From: CALARM01 sp964431735
GTDB taxonomy: Bacteria; Vulcanimicrobiota; SpSt-956; JAKJGF01
DNA: 49,360 nucleotides
Direction: 5' to 3'
Assembly (NCBI GenBank): GCA_964431735.1
Contig: CAYSLJ010000033.1
Location: 1-49,360, forward strand
The position numbers and the translations under genes are program-made. Below are positions 9,246 through 18,191 of the stretch, piece after piece; positions within the stretch are counted from its first letter, which is position 1; every line of letters begins with the position of its first letter. The notes beneath the pieces are model-generated. The model had not been told where the DNA came from. It saw only the letters and a list, made by a program, of their open reading frames with translations, and did no database searches.

Positions 9246-10331
9246 ATGGAAGGACAACATTTAAAACCACAGGAAGCAAAGAGAAGAAATCAATTAAAAG
9301 AAGAAAAACCATATGTTTATGAAAAAATTATAAAATTCGCTGAAAAACTCAACAGTGGAGAAAGTATTGCCATAATACAATTTCAGTATAATTACACCTG
9401 TAATTTCAAATGTCAGCACTGCTCTGTAAAAAGATTTCAGGGAAAAAAAGAAGGAAGACAGTTTACCATAGAAGATGTAAAAAATCTTTTTCAACAGGCA
9501 GATGAAATGGGACTTGCCCGTGTTACTATTACCGGAGGAGAACCACTTGTATTTAAAGATTTAGATGAGCTTGTAGCGGCAATTGATCCTCAAAAATTCT
9601 ATATAAACTGTGATACGAACGGCTGGCTTTTAGATGAAGAAAAAGCCAGACACCTAAAGAGTATAGGCATTGACAGAATTCAATTGAGTATTGATAGCCT
9701 GAATGAAAAAGAACATGATGATTTCAGACAGACCAGAGGTTCTTATAAAAGAACACTGAAAGCAGTTGATGCTGCATTGAGTGCAGATTTAGCTATATTC
9801 ATACAAACTGTTGTTACCAGACAGCGACTCAGAACAGACGAGTTTATTGAATTTATCAAATATTTCAATAAAAAAGACATAGGAGTTTTTGTAAGTTATG
9901 CAAAACCAGTAGGTTCATGGGAGGGACATTTTGATGTTCTTGTAGACAGAGAAGACATGAAATATATGGAAGAACTGGAAAAAAAATATAAGGTTTTTAC
10001 TCATTTAACACCGGGCTATGGGCTTAACATGGGATGTATAGCTGTCAAGGGAATGTTCTCTGTCACCCAGTACGGAGATGTATTGCCATGTCCTTATATT
10101 CATACATCCATAGGGAATGTTTTTGAAGAACCGCTAAAAGATATAATTCAAAGAGGACTGGATATTAAATATTTCGGAGAACATATTGACACATGCCTTA
10201 TTGCAGAAGACAGGGATTTTATTGATAAATATGTAGTGGGCAGGATATACAATAAGCCGTTACCTGTCCCATGTTCTGAAGTCTTTACAGAAGAAGACAA
10301 AACGATAAAGAGATTTAATGAAGGAATCTAA
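9246..10331 (+). CDS. Radical SAM/SPASM-type protein
   Basis: About 361 residues. The cluster motif YTCNFKCQHCSVKRF (C52, C56, C59 from this start) is preceded by about 50 residues. TGGEPLVFKD is the second conserved radical SAM block. The C-terminal GDVLPCPYIHTSIGN looks like the start of a SPASM-type auxiliary cluster region. I prefer the ATG at 9246 because AGAAAGG lies seven bases before it; the in-frame ATG at 9219 has no ribosome binding site. It is the second of three radical SAM genes in this cluster. The substrate is unknown. No RiPP precursor was seen beside it, so a sugar substrate is more likely than a peptide. Confidence 0.85.
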   Translation: MEGQHLKPQEAKRRNQLKEEKPYVYEKIIKFAEKLNSGESIAIIQFQYNYTCNFKCQHCSVKRFQGKKEGRQFTIEDVKNLFQQADEMGLARVTITGGEPLVFKDLDELVAAIDPQKFYINCDTNGWLLDEEKARHLKSIGIDRIQLSIDSLNEKEHDDFRQTRGSYKRTLKAVDAALSADLAIFIQTVVTRQRLRTDEFIEFIKYFNKKDIGVFVSYAKPVGSWEGHFDVLVDREDMKYMEELEKKYKVFTHLTPGYGLNMGCIAVKGMFSVTQYGDVLPCPYIHTSIGNVFEEPLKDIIQRGLDIKYFGEHIDTCLIAEDRDFIDKYVVGRIYNKPLPVPCSEVFTEEDKTIKRFNEGI

Positions 10332-10364
10332 AAATCTGTTTACAGGTCAGGATACTGGAAAATT

Positions 10365-10859
10365 ATGAATATTTCAGATGCCATATCATTTCTGTCCCGG
10401 GAAGTTCCAAATCCATCGGAGGGTTTACCTGATGAACTTTTCTATTACATAAGCAGAACAACTCCTCTGGTGAATGTTGATCTTCTGATAAAAGATGAAA
10501 AAGGACGGACTCTTCTGGCCTGGCGTGATGATATTTATGCAGGAAAAGGGTGGCATATACCGGGCGGTATCGTAAGATTCAAAGAAAGGCTGGAAAAAAG
10601 GATTGAAAAAGTAGCTGAAAGTGAAATAGGCTCCACTATAAGCTTCGACTCTGTTCCGGTTGTATTGAATCAGCTTATACATACTGAACGTGATGTAAGA
10701 AGCCATTTCATTTCAATTCTATACAGATGTTTTCTCTCAAGCGATTTTATTCCGGTAAATAAAGGGCTTACAGATAGAGACAGAGGTTATCTTATGTGGC
10801 ATGATAGTTGTCCGGATAATTTACTGGCATATCATGAAATATATAGAAGCTATATATAA
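10365..10859 (+). CDS. Nudix hydrolase, GDP-mannose mannosyl hydrolase-like
   Basis: A 164-residue Nudix-fold protein. The box reads GGIVRFKERLEKRIEKVAES followed by EIG. This departs from the standard REUxEE core in the way GDP-mannose mannosyl hydrolases (Gmm) do. WHIPGG and the N-terminal TTPLVNVDLLIKDE also fit that subgroup. It probably hydrolyses a nucleotide sugar and so could trim the activated-sugar pool made by this cluster. It lies between two radical SAM genes. Base specificity cannot be read from sequence. Confidence 0.82.
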   Translation: MNISDAISFLSREVPNPSEGLPDELFYYISRTTPLVNVDLLIKDEKGRTLLAWRDDIYAGKGWHIPGGIVRFKERLEKRIEKVAESEIGSTISFDSVPVVLNQLIHTERDVRSHFISILYRCFLSSDFIPVNKGLTDRDRGYLMWHDSCPDNLLAYHEIYRSYI

Positions 10860-10880
10860 CCATAACAGGAGGTTTTATAA

Positions 10881-11897
10881 TTGAAAGCAAAAGATATCAG
10901 CGGACATGCACCTGGCGGAAAAAGGACAAAACTGGCAGAAGTCCTTCCTCTTGATACGCCATTTGTGCTTCAGATATTTCCTATTTATGCCTGCAATTTT
11001 GCTTGTAATTATTGTATTTTTTCCATAGATAAATCCAGAAGAGGTTTTATTTCAGATAAAATTATTATGGATTTAGATTTATATAAAAAATGTATAGACG
11101 ATATGACCATGTTTCCTGACAAAATAAAGGTACTTCGCTTTGTAGGAATAGGAGAACCTCTTTTGCACAAACATATAGCAGATATGGTTAAATATGCTGT
11201 TTCAAAAGCTGTGGCAAATACAGTGGAAATATTAACAAATGCATCACTTCTGACTCCACAGTTATCTGACTCTCTTATATCGGCAGGATTATCAAGATTG
11301 GTCGTATCTCTCCAGGGAACAACGCAGGGCATGTACAGGAAAGTATGCGGAATAGATATAGACTTTGAAAAATTTATTCAGAATTTGAAGTATTTTTTTG
11401 ATAATAAAGGCGCAACACAGGTATATATAAAAATTATAGATTGTGCCCTTAATGACAGGGAGGATGAAGAAAAATTTTATGAAATCTTCGGTAACCTGTG
11501 TGATACCATAGCAATTGAACATGCAGTTCCAATTCATTCAGGAGTAGCCTATGAGGATATATTAAAAGATAAAGATAATTCCTTAACACAATTTGGTCTG
11601 CCTGTTTCAGAAGTTCAAATTTGTCCCCAGCCTTTTTTCACTATGCAGATTAATCCGGACGGGAAAGTCGTGCCATGTTTCTCCTTTGAATATCCTGAAA
11701 TTATAGGTGATTGTAATAATCAATCAGTATATGAAATATGGAACGGAAAAGATGCACAAAAATTCAGGCGTATTATGCTGGACGGAAGTAGAAATGTATG
11801 CTCCATATGTGCCGACTGTAACATAATTAAGTACAGATTATTTCCTGAAGATGTTTTAAATAATGATGTTGAGAGGCTTAAAAAATTTTATGAATAA
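10881..11897 (+). CDS. Radical SAM protein with SPASM domain
   Basis: A 338-residue protein starting at TTG with a strong AGGAGG eight bases upstream; no ATG fits as well. The cluster motif is C38-x3-C42-x2-C45 (YACNFACNYCIF). The C-terminal SPASM region shows QINPDGKVVPCFSFEYP, YEIWNG and the closing CSICADCN. It is the third radical SAM gene of the cluster and overlaps the next gene by eight bases. Known SPASM enzymes act on peptides, aminoglycosides and sugars; the context favours a sugar or sugar-lipid here. Confidence 0.87.
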   Translation: MKAKDISGHAPGGKRTKLAEVLPLDTPFVLQIFPIYACNFACNYCIFSIDKSRRGFISDKIIMDLDLYKKCIDDMTMFPDKIKVLRFVGIGEPLLHKHIADMVKYAVSKAVANTVEILTNASLLTPQLSDSLISAGLSRLVVSLQGTTQGMYRKVCGIDIDFEKFIQNLKYFFDNKGATQVYIKIIDCALNDREDEEKFYEIFGNLCDTIAIEHAVPIHSGVAYEDILKDKDNSLTQFGLPVSEVQICPQPFFTMQINPDGKVVPCFSFEYPEIIGDCNNQSVYEIWNGKDAQKFRRIMLDGSRNVCSICADCNIIKYRLFPEDVLNNDVERLKKFYE

Positions 11898-12837
11898 ACA
11901 TATTGCCATACTTGGTTCTACATCTCACATAGCAAAGGGAGTAATAAGTAAATTTCTCAGGAACAGCGAATTTATCTTACATCTCTATAGCAGGTCACCG
12001 GAGAAAGTCAGAACTTTTCTCCAATCCTATGGAAAACCTGATGGAAAGAACATCATTATTAACAGGGGGTACAGTGAATTTAGCACAAACTCTTATGATG
12101 TAATCATTAACTGTGTCGGAGTGGGAACAATGAAAAGTGTAGAAAAAAAATACAGCGACTATTTCATGGTCACTGAAAGATATGATAATCTGATTATAGA
12201 ATATCTCATCAATAATCCCGGTGCCCTTTATATCAGTTTCAGCAGCGGCGCAGTTTATGGTAGAAAATTCTCCGCACCTGCCGGAGAAAAAACCAGAAAC
12301 AATATAGAGGTAAATTATATAACCACTGAAGATTACTACGGTATTGCCAGACTTAATGCAGAAGCAAAGCATCGCTCCTTTAAAGATTTAAATATTGTTG
12401 ATCTCAGGATTTTCTCTTATTTCAGCAGATTTATAGATCTGACTGATGGCTATTTTATCACGGAAATACTGAATTGTATATTGAATAAGAAAATACTTAT
12501 AACCAGTAATATAAATTTTACCCGTGATTACCTCCATCCTGAAGATCTTTACAGGGCAATAAGAAAATCTATGGATACAGGAAAACTCAATGGGACATTT
12601 GATATAACCAGTGCCTGTCCTGTAGAAAAAACGGAAATTCTTGATTATTTTTCATCAGAATATGGTTTACAATATGAAAAAAGAGAATCTTCAGAGCATT
12701 TCAGCCCGACAGGTTCGAAAAATATTTACTGTTCTAACTATAACAATGCCAGTTCTATAGGCTACAAGCCTGTTTTTACGTCCATAGATACTATTAAAGA
12801 AGAAGCAAAATATATTTTAAAGAATAATATGAAATAG
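11890..12837 (+). CDS. NAD(P)-dependent epimerase/dehydratase (extended SDR) with atypical catalytic pair
   Basis: About 315 residues from the ATG that overlaps the previous stop. Earlier in-frame starts would only extend into the radical SAM gene. The N-terminus HIAILGSTSHIAKG carries a nucleotide-binding glycine motif, and ISFSSGAVYG is the usual serine block. The active-site segment reads YYGIARLNAEAKHR, so the expected YxxxK appears as YxxxR. YGRK and TRDYLHPEDL fit sugar-nucleotide epimerases. It probably reduces or epimerises the ketosugar made by the CDP-sugar enzymes. It is the last gene of the first half of the cluster. Confidence 0.8.
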   Translation: MNKHIAILGSTSHIAKGVISKFLRNSEFILHLYSRSPEKVRTFLQSYGKPDGKNIIINRGYSEFSTNSYDVIINCVGVGTMKSVEKKYSDYFMVTERYDNLIIEYLINNPGALYISFSSGAVYGRKFSAPAGEKTRNNIEVNYITTEDYYGIARLNAEAKHRSFKDLNIVDLRIFSYFSRFIDLTDGYFITEILNCILNKKILITSNINFTRDYLHPEDLYRAIRKSMDTGKLNGTFDITSACPVEKTEILDYFSSEYGLQYEKRESSEHFSPTGSKNIYCSNYNNASSIGYKPVFTSIDTIKEEAKYILKNNMK

Positions 12838-13111
12838 AAAAAAATTTTCCGGCAGGTATGACCGGAGCTGTCATAACCAAATATGGAAATCGACAGACAG
12901 TGAGCGTAAGACTTAGGGGTTGTCAAGAAATAACCTCATCATATTTACAGTATATATCGTGACGCGTAACGCGTAACGCGTGACGCGAGGATGATAACCA
13001 TTCTAATAATTTGCCAGGGTTATTTTCTTACAGTCTCTTAATCATTTTCATATAAATATCAAAGAAGAGGTTTAAATTCGTTAAGATATTAACGAAGAAA
13101 TTATTTAACAT
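12838..13111. other. Intergenic gap of 274 bp
   Basis: About 75 unassigned bases (with a weak CCGG..CCGG dyad near 12850) lead into a complete 127-bp family 1 element. About 70 AT-rich bases before the next glycosyltransferase follow. No promoter stands out. Confidence 0.6.
12914..13040. repeat. Complete MITE-like element, family 1 (127 bp)
   Basis: Starts TAGGGGTTGTCAAGAAATAA and ends with the imperfect inverse (TTATTTTCTTACAGTCTCTTA). In between lies a TRACGCG heptamer core (12958-12990), followed by GAGGATGATAACC. It aligns along its whole length with 28299-28425, which is also 127 bp, and in part with 1-54 and 38137-38221. It carries no open reading frame. It splits the glycan cluster into two blocks without interrupting a gene. 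Confidence 0.85.
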
Positions 13112-14044
13112 ATGAAATTTATCAGTATTGTTACACAGTGCTATAATGAAGAAGAGAATATTGAAAATATATACAATCAGGTAAAAGATGTTATGAACAA
13201 ACTTGAAGGATACAGTTATGAACATATTTTTATAGATAATTCTTCTAAAGATAAAACTGTTACAATATTAAAAGCTATTGCGGAAAAAGACAAAAACGTT
13301 AAAATAATTGTAAATGCAAGGAATTTCGGCCATATTCGTTCTCCCTATTATGCTCTTCTTCAGGCTAAAGGAGAAGCAGCTATTTCAATTGTTGCAGATC
13401 TACAGGATCCGCCTTCAATGATTCCTGATTTTATAAAGAAATGGGAAGAAGGTTATAAAATAGTTGTTGCCGTTAAAAAGAAGAGCAGAGAATCTATTAT
13501 TATGTTTGCAATCAGAAAGTTATATTATAATCTTATCGGTAACTTATCTGAAATAGATCTGGTTAAAAATTTTACAGGTTTTGGCTTATACGATAAAAGG
13601 GTAATTGAAGTTCTCAGAGAAATAAATGATCCTTATCCATATTTCAGAGGACTTATCTGTGATATAGGATTTCAAAGAGCAGAAGTCGAATATACTCAAC
13701 CACGGAGAGAAAGAGGTATCACAAAAAATAACTTCTATACTCTCTATGATATGGCTATGCTCGGTATAACCAATCACTCAAAAGTTCCACTGAGACTGGC
13801 TACAATGTGTGGCTTTATGTTGTCTATTATCTTTTTATTTACAGGAGTGGTTTATTTAATTTACAAACTTGTAGACTGGCAAAATTTTCAACTGGGTATA
13901 GCTCCTGTAATGATCGGGCTTTTCTTTTTTGCTTCTGTACAATTATTTTTCATAGGCATTCTTGGTGAATATATTGGCTCAATACATACACAGGTATTAA
14001 AAAGACCACTTGTAGTGGAAAAAGAAAGAATTAATTTTGACTGA
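13112..14044 (+). CDS. Polyprenyl-phosphate glycosyltransferase (DPM1/ArnC/GtrB-like GT2)
   Basis: A 310-residue GT2 enzyme with two C-terminal membrane helices (about residues 228-252 and 265-292), the layout of enzymes that move a sugar from a nucleotide donor to undecaprenyl phosphate. Motifs seen are SIVTQCYNEEENIEN, FIDNSSKDKT, the metal site VADLQDPP and NARNFGHIRSPYYA. It could load the cluster's unusual sugar on a lipid carrier for export. The ATG has only a weak upstream ribosome binding site. Donor sugar unknown. Confidence 0.9.
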   Translation: MKFISIVTQCYNEEENIENIYNQVKDVMNKLEGYSYEHIFIDNSSKDKTVTILKAIAEKDKNVKIIVNARNFGHIRSPYYALLQAKGEAAISIVADLQDPPSMIPDFIKKWEEGYKIVVAVKKKSRESIIMFAIRKLYYNLIGNLSEIDLVKNFTGFGLYDKRVIEVLREINDPYPYFRGLICDIGFQRAEVEYTQPRRERGITKNNFYTLYDMAMLGITNHSKVPLRLATMCGFMLSIIFLFTGVVYLIYKLVDWQNFQLGIAPVMIGLFFFASVQLFFIGILGEYIGSIHTQVLKRPLVVEKERINFD

Positions 14045-14062
14045 CAAGGGGAGGTATATATT

Positions 14063-15574
14063 ATGATAGATCTAAAATCAAGACCACTTTTTATTTTCGA
14101 AATGGCAAATAATCATCAGGGTATATTAAAACATGGCCTGAAGATTATAAGAGAAATAAAAGAAGTATCTAAAAATTTTGACTTTAATTTTGCCTTCAAA
14201 CTTCAGTACAGGCATTTAGATACTTTTATTCATCCTGATTTTAAAGATAATAATGAATTTAAATATATAAAAAGATTTTCCCAGACAAGATTGAAAGAAG
14301 AAGAATTTAAAATATTAAGAGACGAACTGGAGAGATTGAATTTCAAGGCAATATGTACCCCTTTTGATGAAGAATCTGTAAATTTAATAGAAAAACACAA
14401 TTACGATATAATCAAAATAGGCAGTTGCTCTTTTACGGACTGGCCGCTGCTGGAAAGAATTGCAAAAGCAAATAAACCTGTTATAGCTTCTACTGCAGGT
14501 ATAGAATTAAAAGATATAGATAATGTAGTGAATTTCTTCACAAACAGAAGAGTACCTCTATCCATTATGCACTGTGTTGCAGAATATCCTACAAAACCGG
14601 AAAATCTTCAATTAAATCAAATAGATCTATTCAAAAATAGATATAAAGATTTAGCTACAGGTTATTCAACTCATGAAGACCCGGAAAACTATACATCTGT
14701 CAAACTTGCTATTGCCAAGGGAGCAGTAATATTTGAAAAACACATAGGAGTGGAAACAGAAGATATTAAACTGAATGCTTATTCGGCAAATCCTCAACAG
14801 GTTTATAACTGGCTAAAATCCGCCAGAGAAGCTTTTGACATGTGTGGTGTAAAAAATGAAAGATATCAGTTTACAGAAAAAGAAATCAATGATTTAAGAG
14901 GATTAAGAAGAGGAATATTTGTCAATAAATATGTTAAAACCGGAGAAATACTGGATAAAAATAACTGTTTTTATGCAATTCCATGGAAGCCGGGCCAACT
15001 CCAGGCAAATGATACATCGAAATATAAATATTATTATGCAGCTGTTGATATAGATAAAAACAGTCCTGTTATGGAAGATAATATAATATTAAAAGATATA
15101 AGAGTAATGGTACAGGGATATGTAAGCACCGTTATAGAACTTCTTAAGAAAAGCAATACTGTAATTCCTTTAAATACAAAATGTGAATTATCCCATCATT
15201 ATGGAATCGAAAAGTTCAAAGAATTCGGTGCAACTATTATTGATTGCATAAACAGAGAATACTGTAAAAAAATTATTGTATTGCTTCCCGGTCAGAAACA
15301 TCCGTCACATGCTCATAAACTGAAAGAAGAAACATTTAATGTAATATACGGAGAACTTAATCTGGATCTCGGAGGTTCTGTGAAAACCTATAGCAGGGGT
15401 GATATGATTCTTGTTGAAAGAAACATGAACCACAGTTTCAGCACTGTCAACGGTGCTGTTTTTGAAGAAATATCAACCACTCACTACAAAAATGACTCTT
15501 TTTATGATGACCGGACTATTATGGAAAATAGAGAGAGAAAAACAGAAGTTTATCTGACAAAGGAAATTTTGTAG
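14063..15574 (+). CDS. NeuB-family sialic-acid-synthase-like enzyme fused to a cupin domain
   Basis: 503 residues. The first 255 or so are a NeuB-type TIM barrel (IFEMANNHQG near the start, HCVAEYPTKPENL, FEKHIGVET), a family that condenses phosphoenolpyruvate with a sugar to give nonulosonic acids. Residues of about 280-350 resemble the SAF/antifreeze-like domain that caps NeuB active sites (LRGLRRGIFV). A C-terminal cupin follows, with the metal motif GQKHPSHAHKLKEE (H416, H418) and GDMILVERNMNHSF. The start has a strong GGGAGGT. No CMP-sugar synthetase (NeuA) is in the window, so the product and its activation are uncertain. Confidence 0.85.
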   Translation: MIDLKSRPLFIFEMANNHQGILKHGLKIIREIKEVSKNFDFNFAFKLQYRHLDTFIHPDFKDNNEFKYIKRFSQTRLKEEEFKILRDELERLNFKAICTPFDEESVNLIEKHNYDIIKIGSCSFTDWPLLERIAKANKPVIASTAGIELKDIDNVVNFFTNRRVPLSIMHCVAEYPTKPENLQLNQIDLFKNRYKDLATGYSTHEDPENYTSVKLAIAKGAVIFEKHIGVETEDIKLNAYSANPQQVYNWLKSAREAFDMCGVKNERYQFTEKEINDLRGLRRGIFVNKYVKTGEILDKNNCFYAIPWKPGQLQANDTSKYKYYYAAVDIDKNSPVMEDNIILKDIRVMVQGYVSTVIELLKKSNTVIPLNTKCELSHHYGIEKFKEFGATIIDCINREYCKKIIVLLPGQKHPSHAHKLKEETFNVIYGELNLDLGGSVKTYSRGDMILVERNMNHSFSTVNGAVFEEISTTHYKNDSFYDDRTIMENRERKTEVYLTKEIL

Positions 15575-15616
15575 AAGTGAGCAATTAAAAACAGTTACTC
15601 CGGGAGGTATTTTTCT

Positions 15617-17434
15617 ATGATTAAATTATCAGACTATATAATAAATTTCATCGCAAATGCAGGAATAAAGCATATATTCATGCTATCAGGCGGAGGATGT
15701 ATGCACCTTGTTGATTCAGTCGGAAGGTGTAAAAAAATTGAATATATATGTAATCTTCATGAACAGGCCTGTACAATAGCTGCAGATGCCTATGGACAGT
15801 ATACCAATAATGTCGGAGTGGCTCTTGTCACTACAGGCCCGGGAGGGACAAATGCAATTACGGGCGTGGCAGGAGCATGGATCGACTCAACTCCTCTTCT
15901 GATTATATCGGGACAGGTCAAAACATCTGATCTTCTGGCGAAATATTCTGTAAGACAGATGGGTGTTCAGGAAGTCGATATAATATCTATGGTAAAATCT
16001 ATTACAAAATATGCCGTAACTATCACTGAATCGACAGAAATCAGATATCATCTTGAAAAAGCTCTTTATATTGCAAAAACAGGAAGGCCTGGCCCTGTAT
16101 GGCTTGATATACCACTTGATGTGCAGGCATCCATAATAGATGAACATACATTAAAAACCTTTATACCTCCGGAAAAAGATGAAAAAAAGAAAAATCATTT
16201 AAAAGAAAAGATTATAAAAATAATAGAACTTTTAAACAATTCGGAAAGACCTGTCATTCTGGCAGGTAACGGCATAAGACTGGCAAAAGCAGAAGAAGAG
16301 TTTCTCAGGCTCATAGATATATTAAAAATTCCTGTTTTAACGACATGGAAGATTATAGATCTTTTAGATAACGACCACCCCCTGTTTTCAGGGAGACCGG
16401 GAGCCATAGGACAGAGAGGGGCAAATTTTATACAGCAGAATGCCGATTTCTTTTTATCCATAGGGGCAAGGCTGGATTTCGGACAGACTGCTTATAATCA
16501 CAGACATTTCGCAAGATGTTCAAAAAAAATTATAGTTGATATTGATGAAAAAGAAATAAGAAAATTACAGATGCCAGTTGATTTTCCTATTGTAATAGAT
16601 GGGCGGGACTTTATCAGAGAATTTCTGAACAATATACATCTGGTAAAACAAAAAAGTATGTCCTGGCTTAATACGTGCAGAATGTGGAATGAAACATATC
16701 CTGTTATTCTGCACGAATACAGAGAACAGAAAGAACATGTGAACCTCTATGTTCTCATGGATGTCCTCTCCGACTTATCAACTGAGGAAGACATAATTAT
16801 ACCCGGCAGTTCCGGTTCCAGCGTAGAAATCTTCATGCAATCCTTTCGTGTAAAAAAAGGTCAGAGAATTATATTTAATCCCGGCCTGGGTGCAATGGGT
16901 TTCGGATTACCTGCCGCCATAGGAGCATGTATTGCAGGAGGGAAAAGGACAATCTGCATTAACGGAGACGGAGGATTTCAATTGAATATACAGGAACTGG
17001 AAACCATCAGAAGATTAAACCTTCCCATAAAATTTTTTATTATCAATAACGGAGGATACAGTTCCATAATGGCAACACAGAGGAATTATTTTAATGGGCG
17101 ATATACAGGAAGTGAAAAAAACAGTAAACTGACTTTACCCGATATAAGGAGAATAGCTGAAGCCTATAATATAAAAAATGAAAAGCTAGAAAATCACAGT
17201 CATATAGAAAGTAAAATCAAAGAAGTCATAGAAACAGAAGGGCCATGTATATGTGAAGTCATGGTATCCCCTCTTCAGGCAACTATACCAAGAGTAAAAT
17301 CCCATGTAAAATCGGACGGTTCAATGGTTACTTTACCTATGGAAGATTTATGGCCTTTCCTGCCAAGGGAAGAATTTTTAAAACATATGATTATTCCACC
17401 ACTGGAAGAAAGTAAGAATTCAGAACTTATATGA
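15617..17434 (+). CDS. ThDP-dependent enzyme of the acetolactate synthase family
   Basis: 605 residues with the three-domain layout of acetohydroxyacid synthases. The N-terminal domain has the cofactor-activating glutamate in NLHEQACTIAADAYG and the TGPGGTNAITG block. The C-terminal domain has the ThDP/metal motif INGDGGFQLNIQEL ending at NN. It sits in a glycan cluster, not beside branched-chain amino-acid genes, and no small subunit follows. In Yersinia the related YerE adds a two-carbon unit from pyruvate to a CDP-3,6-dideoxy-4-ketosugar. RfbG and RfbH, present here, make exactly that substrate, so a YerE-like role is a reasonable inference. It is coupled to the HAD gene by a 4-base overlap. 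Confidence 0.85.
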   Translation: MIKLSDYIINFIANAGIKHIFMLSGGGCMHLVDSVGRCKKIEYICNLHEQACTIAADAYGQYTNNVGVALVTTGPGGTNAITGVAGAWIDSTPLLIISGQVKTSDLLAKYSVRQMGVQEVDIISMVKSITKYAVTITESTEIRYHLEKALYIAKTGRPGPVWLDIPLDVQASIIDEHTLKTFIPPEKDEKKKNHLKEKIIKIIELLNNSERPVILAGNGIRLAKAEEEFLRLIDILKIPVLTTWKIIDLLDNDHPLFSGRPGAIGQRGANFIQQNADFFLSIGARLDFGQTAYNHRHFARCSKKIIVDIDEKEIRKLQMPVDFPIVIDGRDFIREFLNNIHLVKQKSMSWLNTCRMWNETYPVILHEYREQKEHVNLYVLMDVLSDLSTEEDIIIPGSSGSSVEIFMQSFRVKKGQRIIFNPGLGAMGFGLPAAIGACIAGGKRTICINGDGGFQLNIQELETIRRLNLPIKFFIINNGGYSSIMATQRNYFNGRYTGSEKNSKLTLPDIRRIAEAYNIKNEKLENHSHIESKIKEVIETEGPCICEVMVSPLQATIPRVKSHVKSDGSMVTLPMEDLWPFLPREEFLKHMIIPPLEESKNSELI

Positions 17435-18009
17435 AAACAATTGCATGGGATATAGATGATGTACTGAATGATCTTTTAAAAATATGGTTCAATAAACAAT
17501 GGCTTACCGAACATAAGAAATGTACTGTTACATATGAAGATTTAACACAAAATCCTCCTCACAGGGTGCTTGACATATCTCTTACAGAATATCTGGACAG
17601 TCTTGACAATTTCAGATTAAATAAATATAAGGATTTAATATCCCCTGTTCCAGACATAATGGAATGGTTTTTAACATACGGGCACAATTACAGGCATATA
17701 GCTCTTACTGCCGTTCCGTTAAAGGCAAGTCATATATCTTCATCATGGCTCTTTACGCATTTTGGCAGATGGATAAGGACATTTCACTTTGTACCTTCAA
17801 AAAGAGAAGGGGAAGATTTACCTGTCTATGATAAGAATAAAGGAGAATATTTAAACAAAATCGGTAATGTAGATATATTTATAGATGACAGTGAAGAAAA
17901 TATAAAATCTGCCGGGAAGGCAGGCGTAAAAACCCTGCTAATTCCCAGACCATGGAACAGCGAAAAAAAAAGTTTAAGAGAAATTCTTTATATATTATCA
18001 ATCCTTTAA
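17431..18009 (+). CDS. HAD-superfamily phosphatase
   Basis: A 192-residue HAD-fold protein with motif I AWDIDDVLND (nucleophile D6, acid D8), a threonine in LTAVP as motif II, and FIDDSEENIKSAGKAG as motif IV. The ATG overlaps the stop of the ThDP enzyme (ATGA), so the two are translated together. This suggests it removes a phosphate from that enzyme's product or another cluster intermediate. It is the last gene of the glycan cluster. Confidence 0.8.
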   Translation: MKTIAWDIDDVLNDLLKIWFNKQWLTEHKKCTVTYEDLTQNPPHRVLDISLTEYLDSLDNFRLNKYKDLISPVPDIMEWFLTYGHNYRHIALTAVPLKASHISSSWLFTHFGRWIRTFHFVPSKREGEDLPVYDKNKGEYLNKIGNVDIFIDDSEENIKSAGKAGVKTLLIPRPWNSEKKSLREILYILSIL

Positions 18010-18191
18010 CATTCAGTGAACCTGGAATGCAACAGGTAAAAAACTATCCAGAAAACTATAAATAATAAGTAGTGATTAAATAAAACCCACTCACCACACT
18101 CACTCAAAATTTATAAATGGTTACTAACTTGCCTGGAACGTTAATCAGAGCCTATCCGGGCGTTAATAAGGAACACATCGCGAGGTAAAAT
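18010..18191. other. Intergenic gap with degenerate GTAGTGA-type hairpin
   Basis: At 18069-18075 is GTAGTGA, and at 18088-18105 a decayed set of CACTCAC units in inverse orientation. This is probably an eroded version of the heptamer hairpin at 3786-3853. The rest shows no clear promoter. Confidence 0.5.

Noticed and set aside
12958..12990. Possible CRISPR array in the TRACGCG repeats
   Set aside because: Units are 7 bp, directly adjacent and without spacers; no cas gene is near.
246..18009. nifJ as part of the glycan cluster supplying pyruvate chemistry to the ThDP enzyme
   Set aside because: Separated by a hairpin and of general metabolic role; adjacency alone does not support a link.
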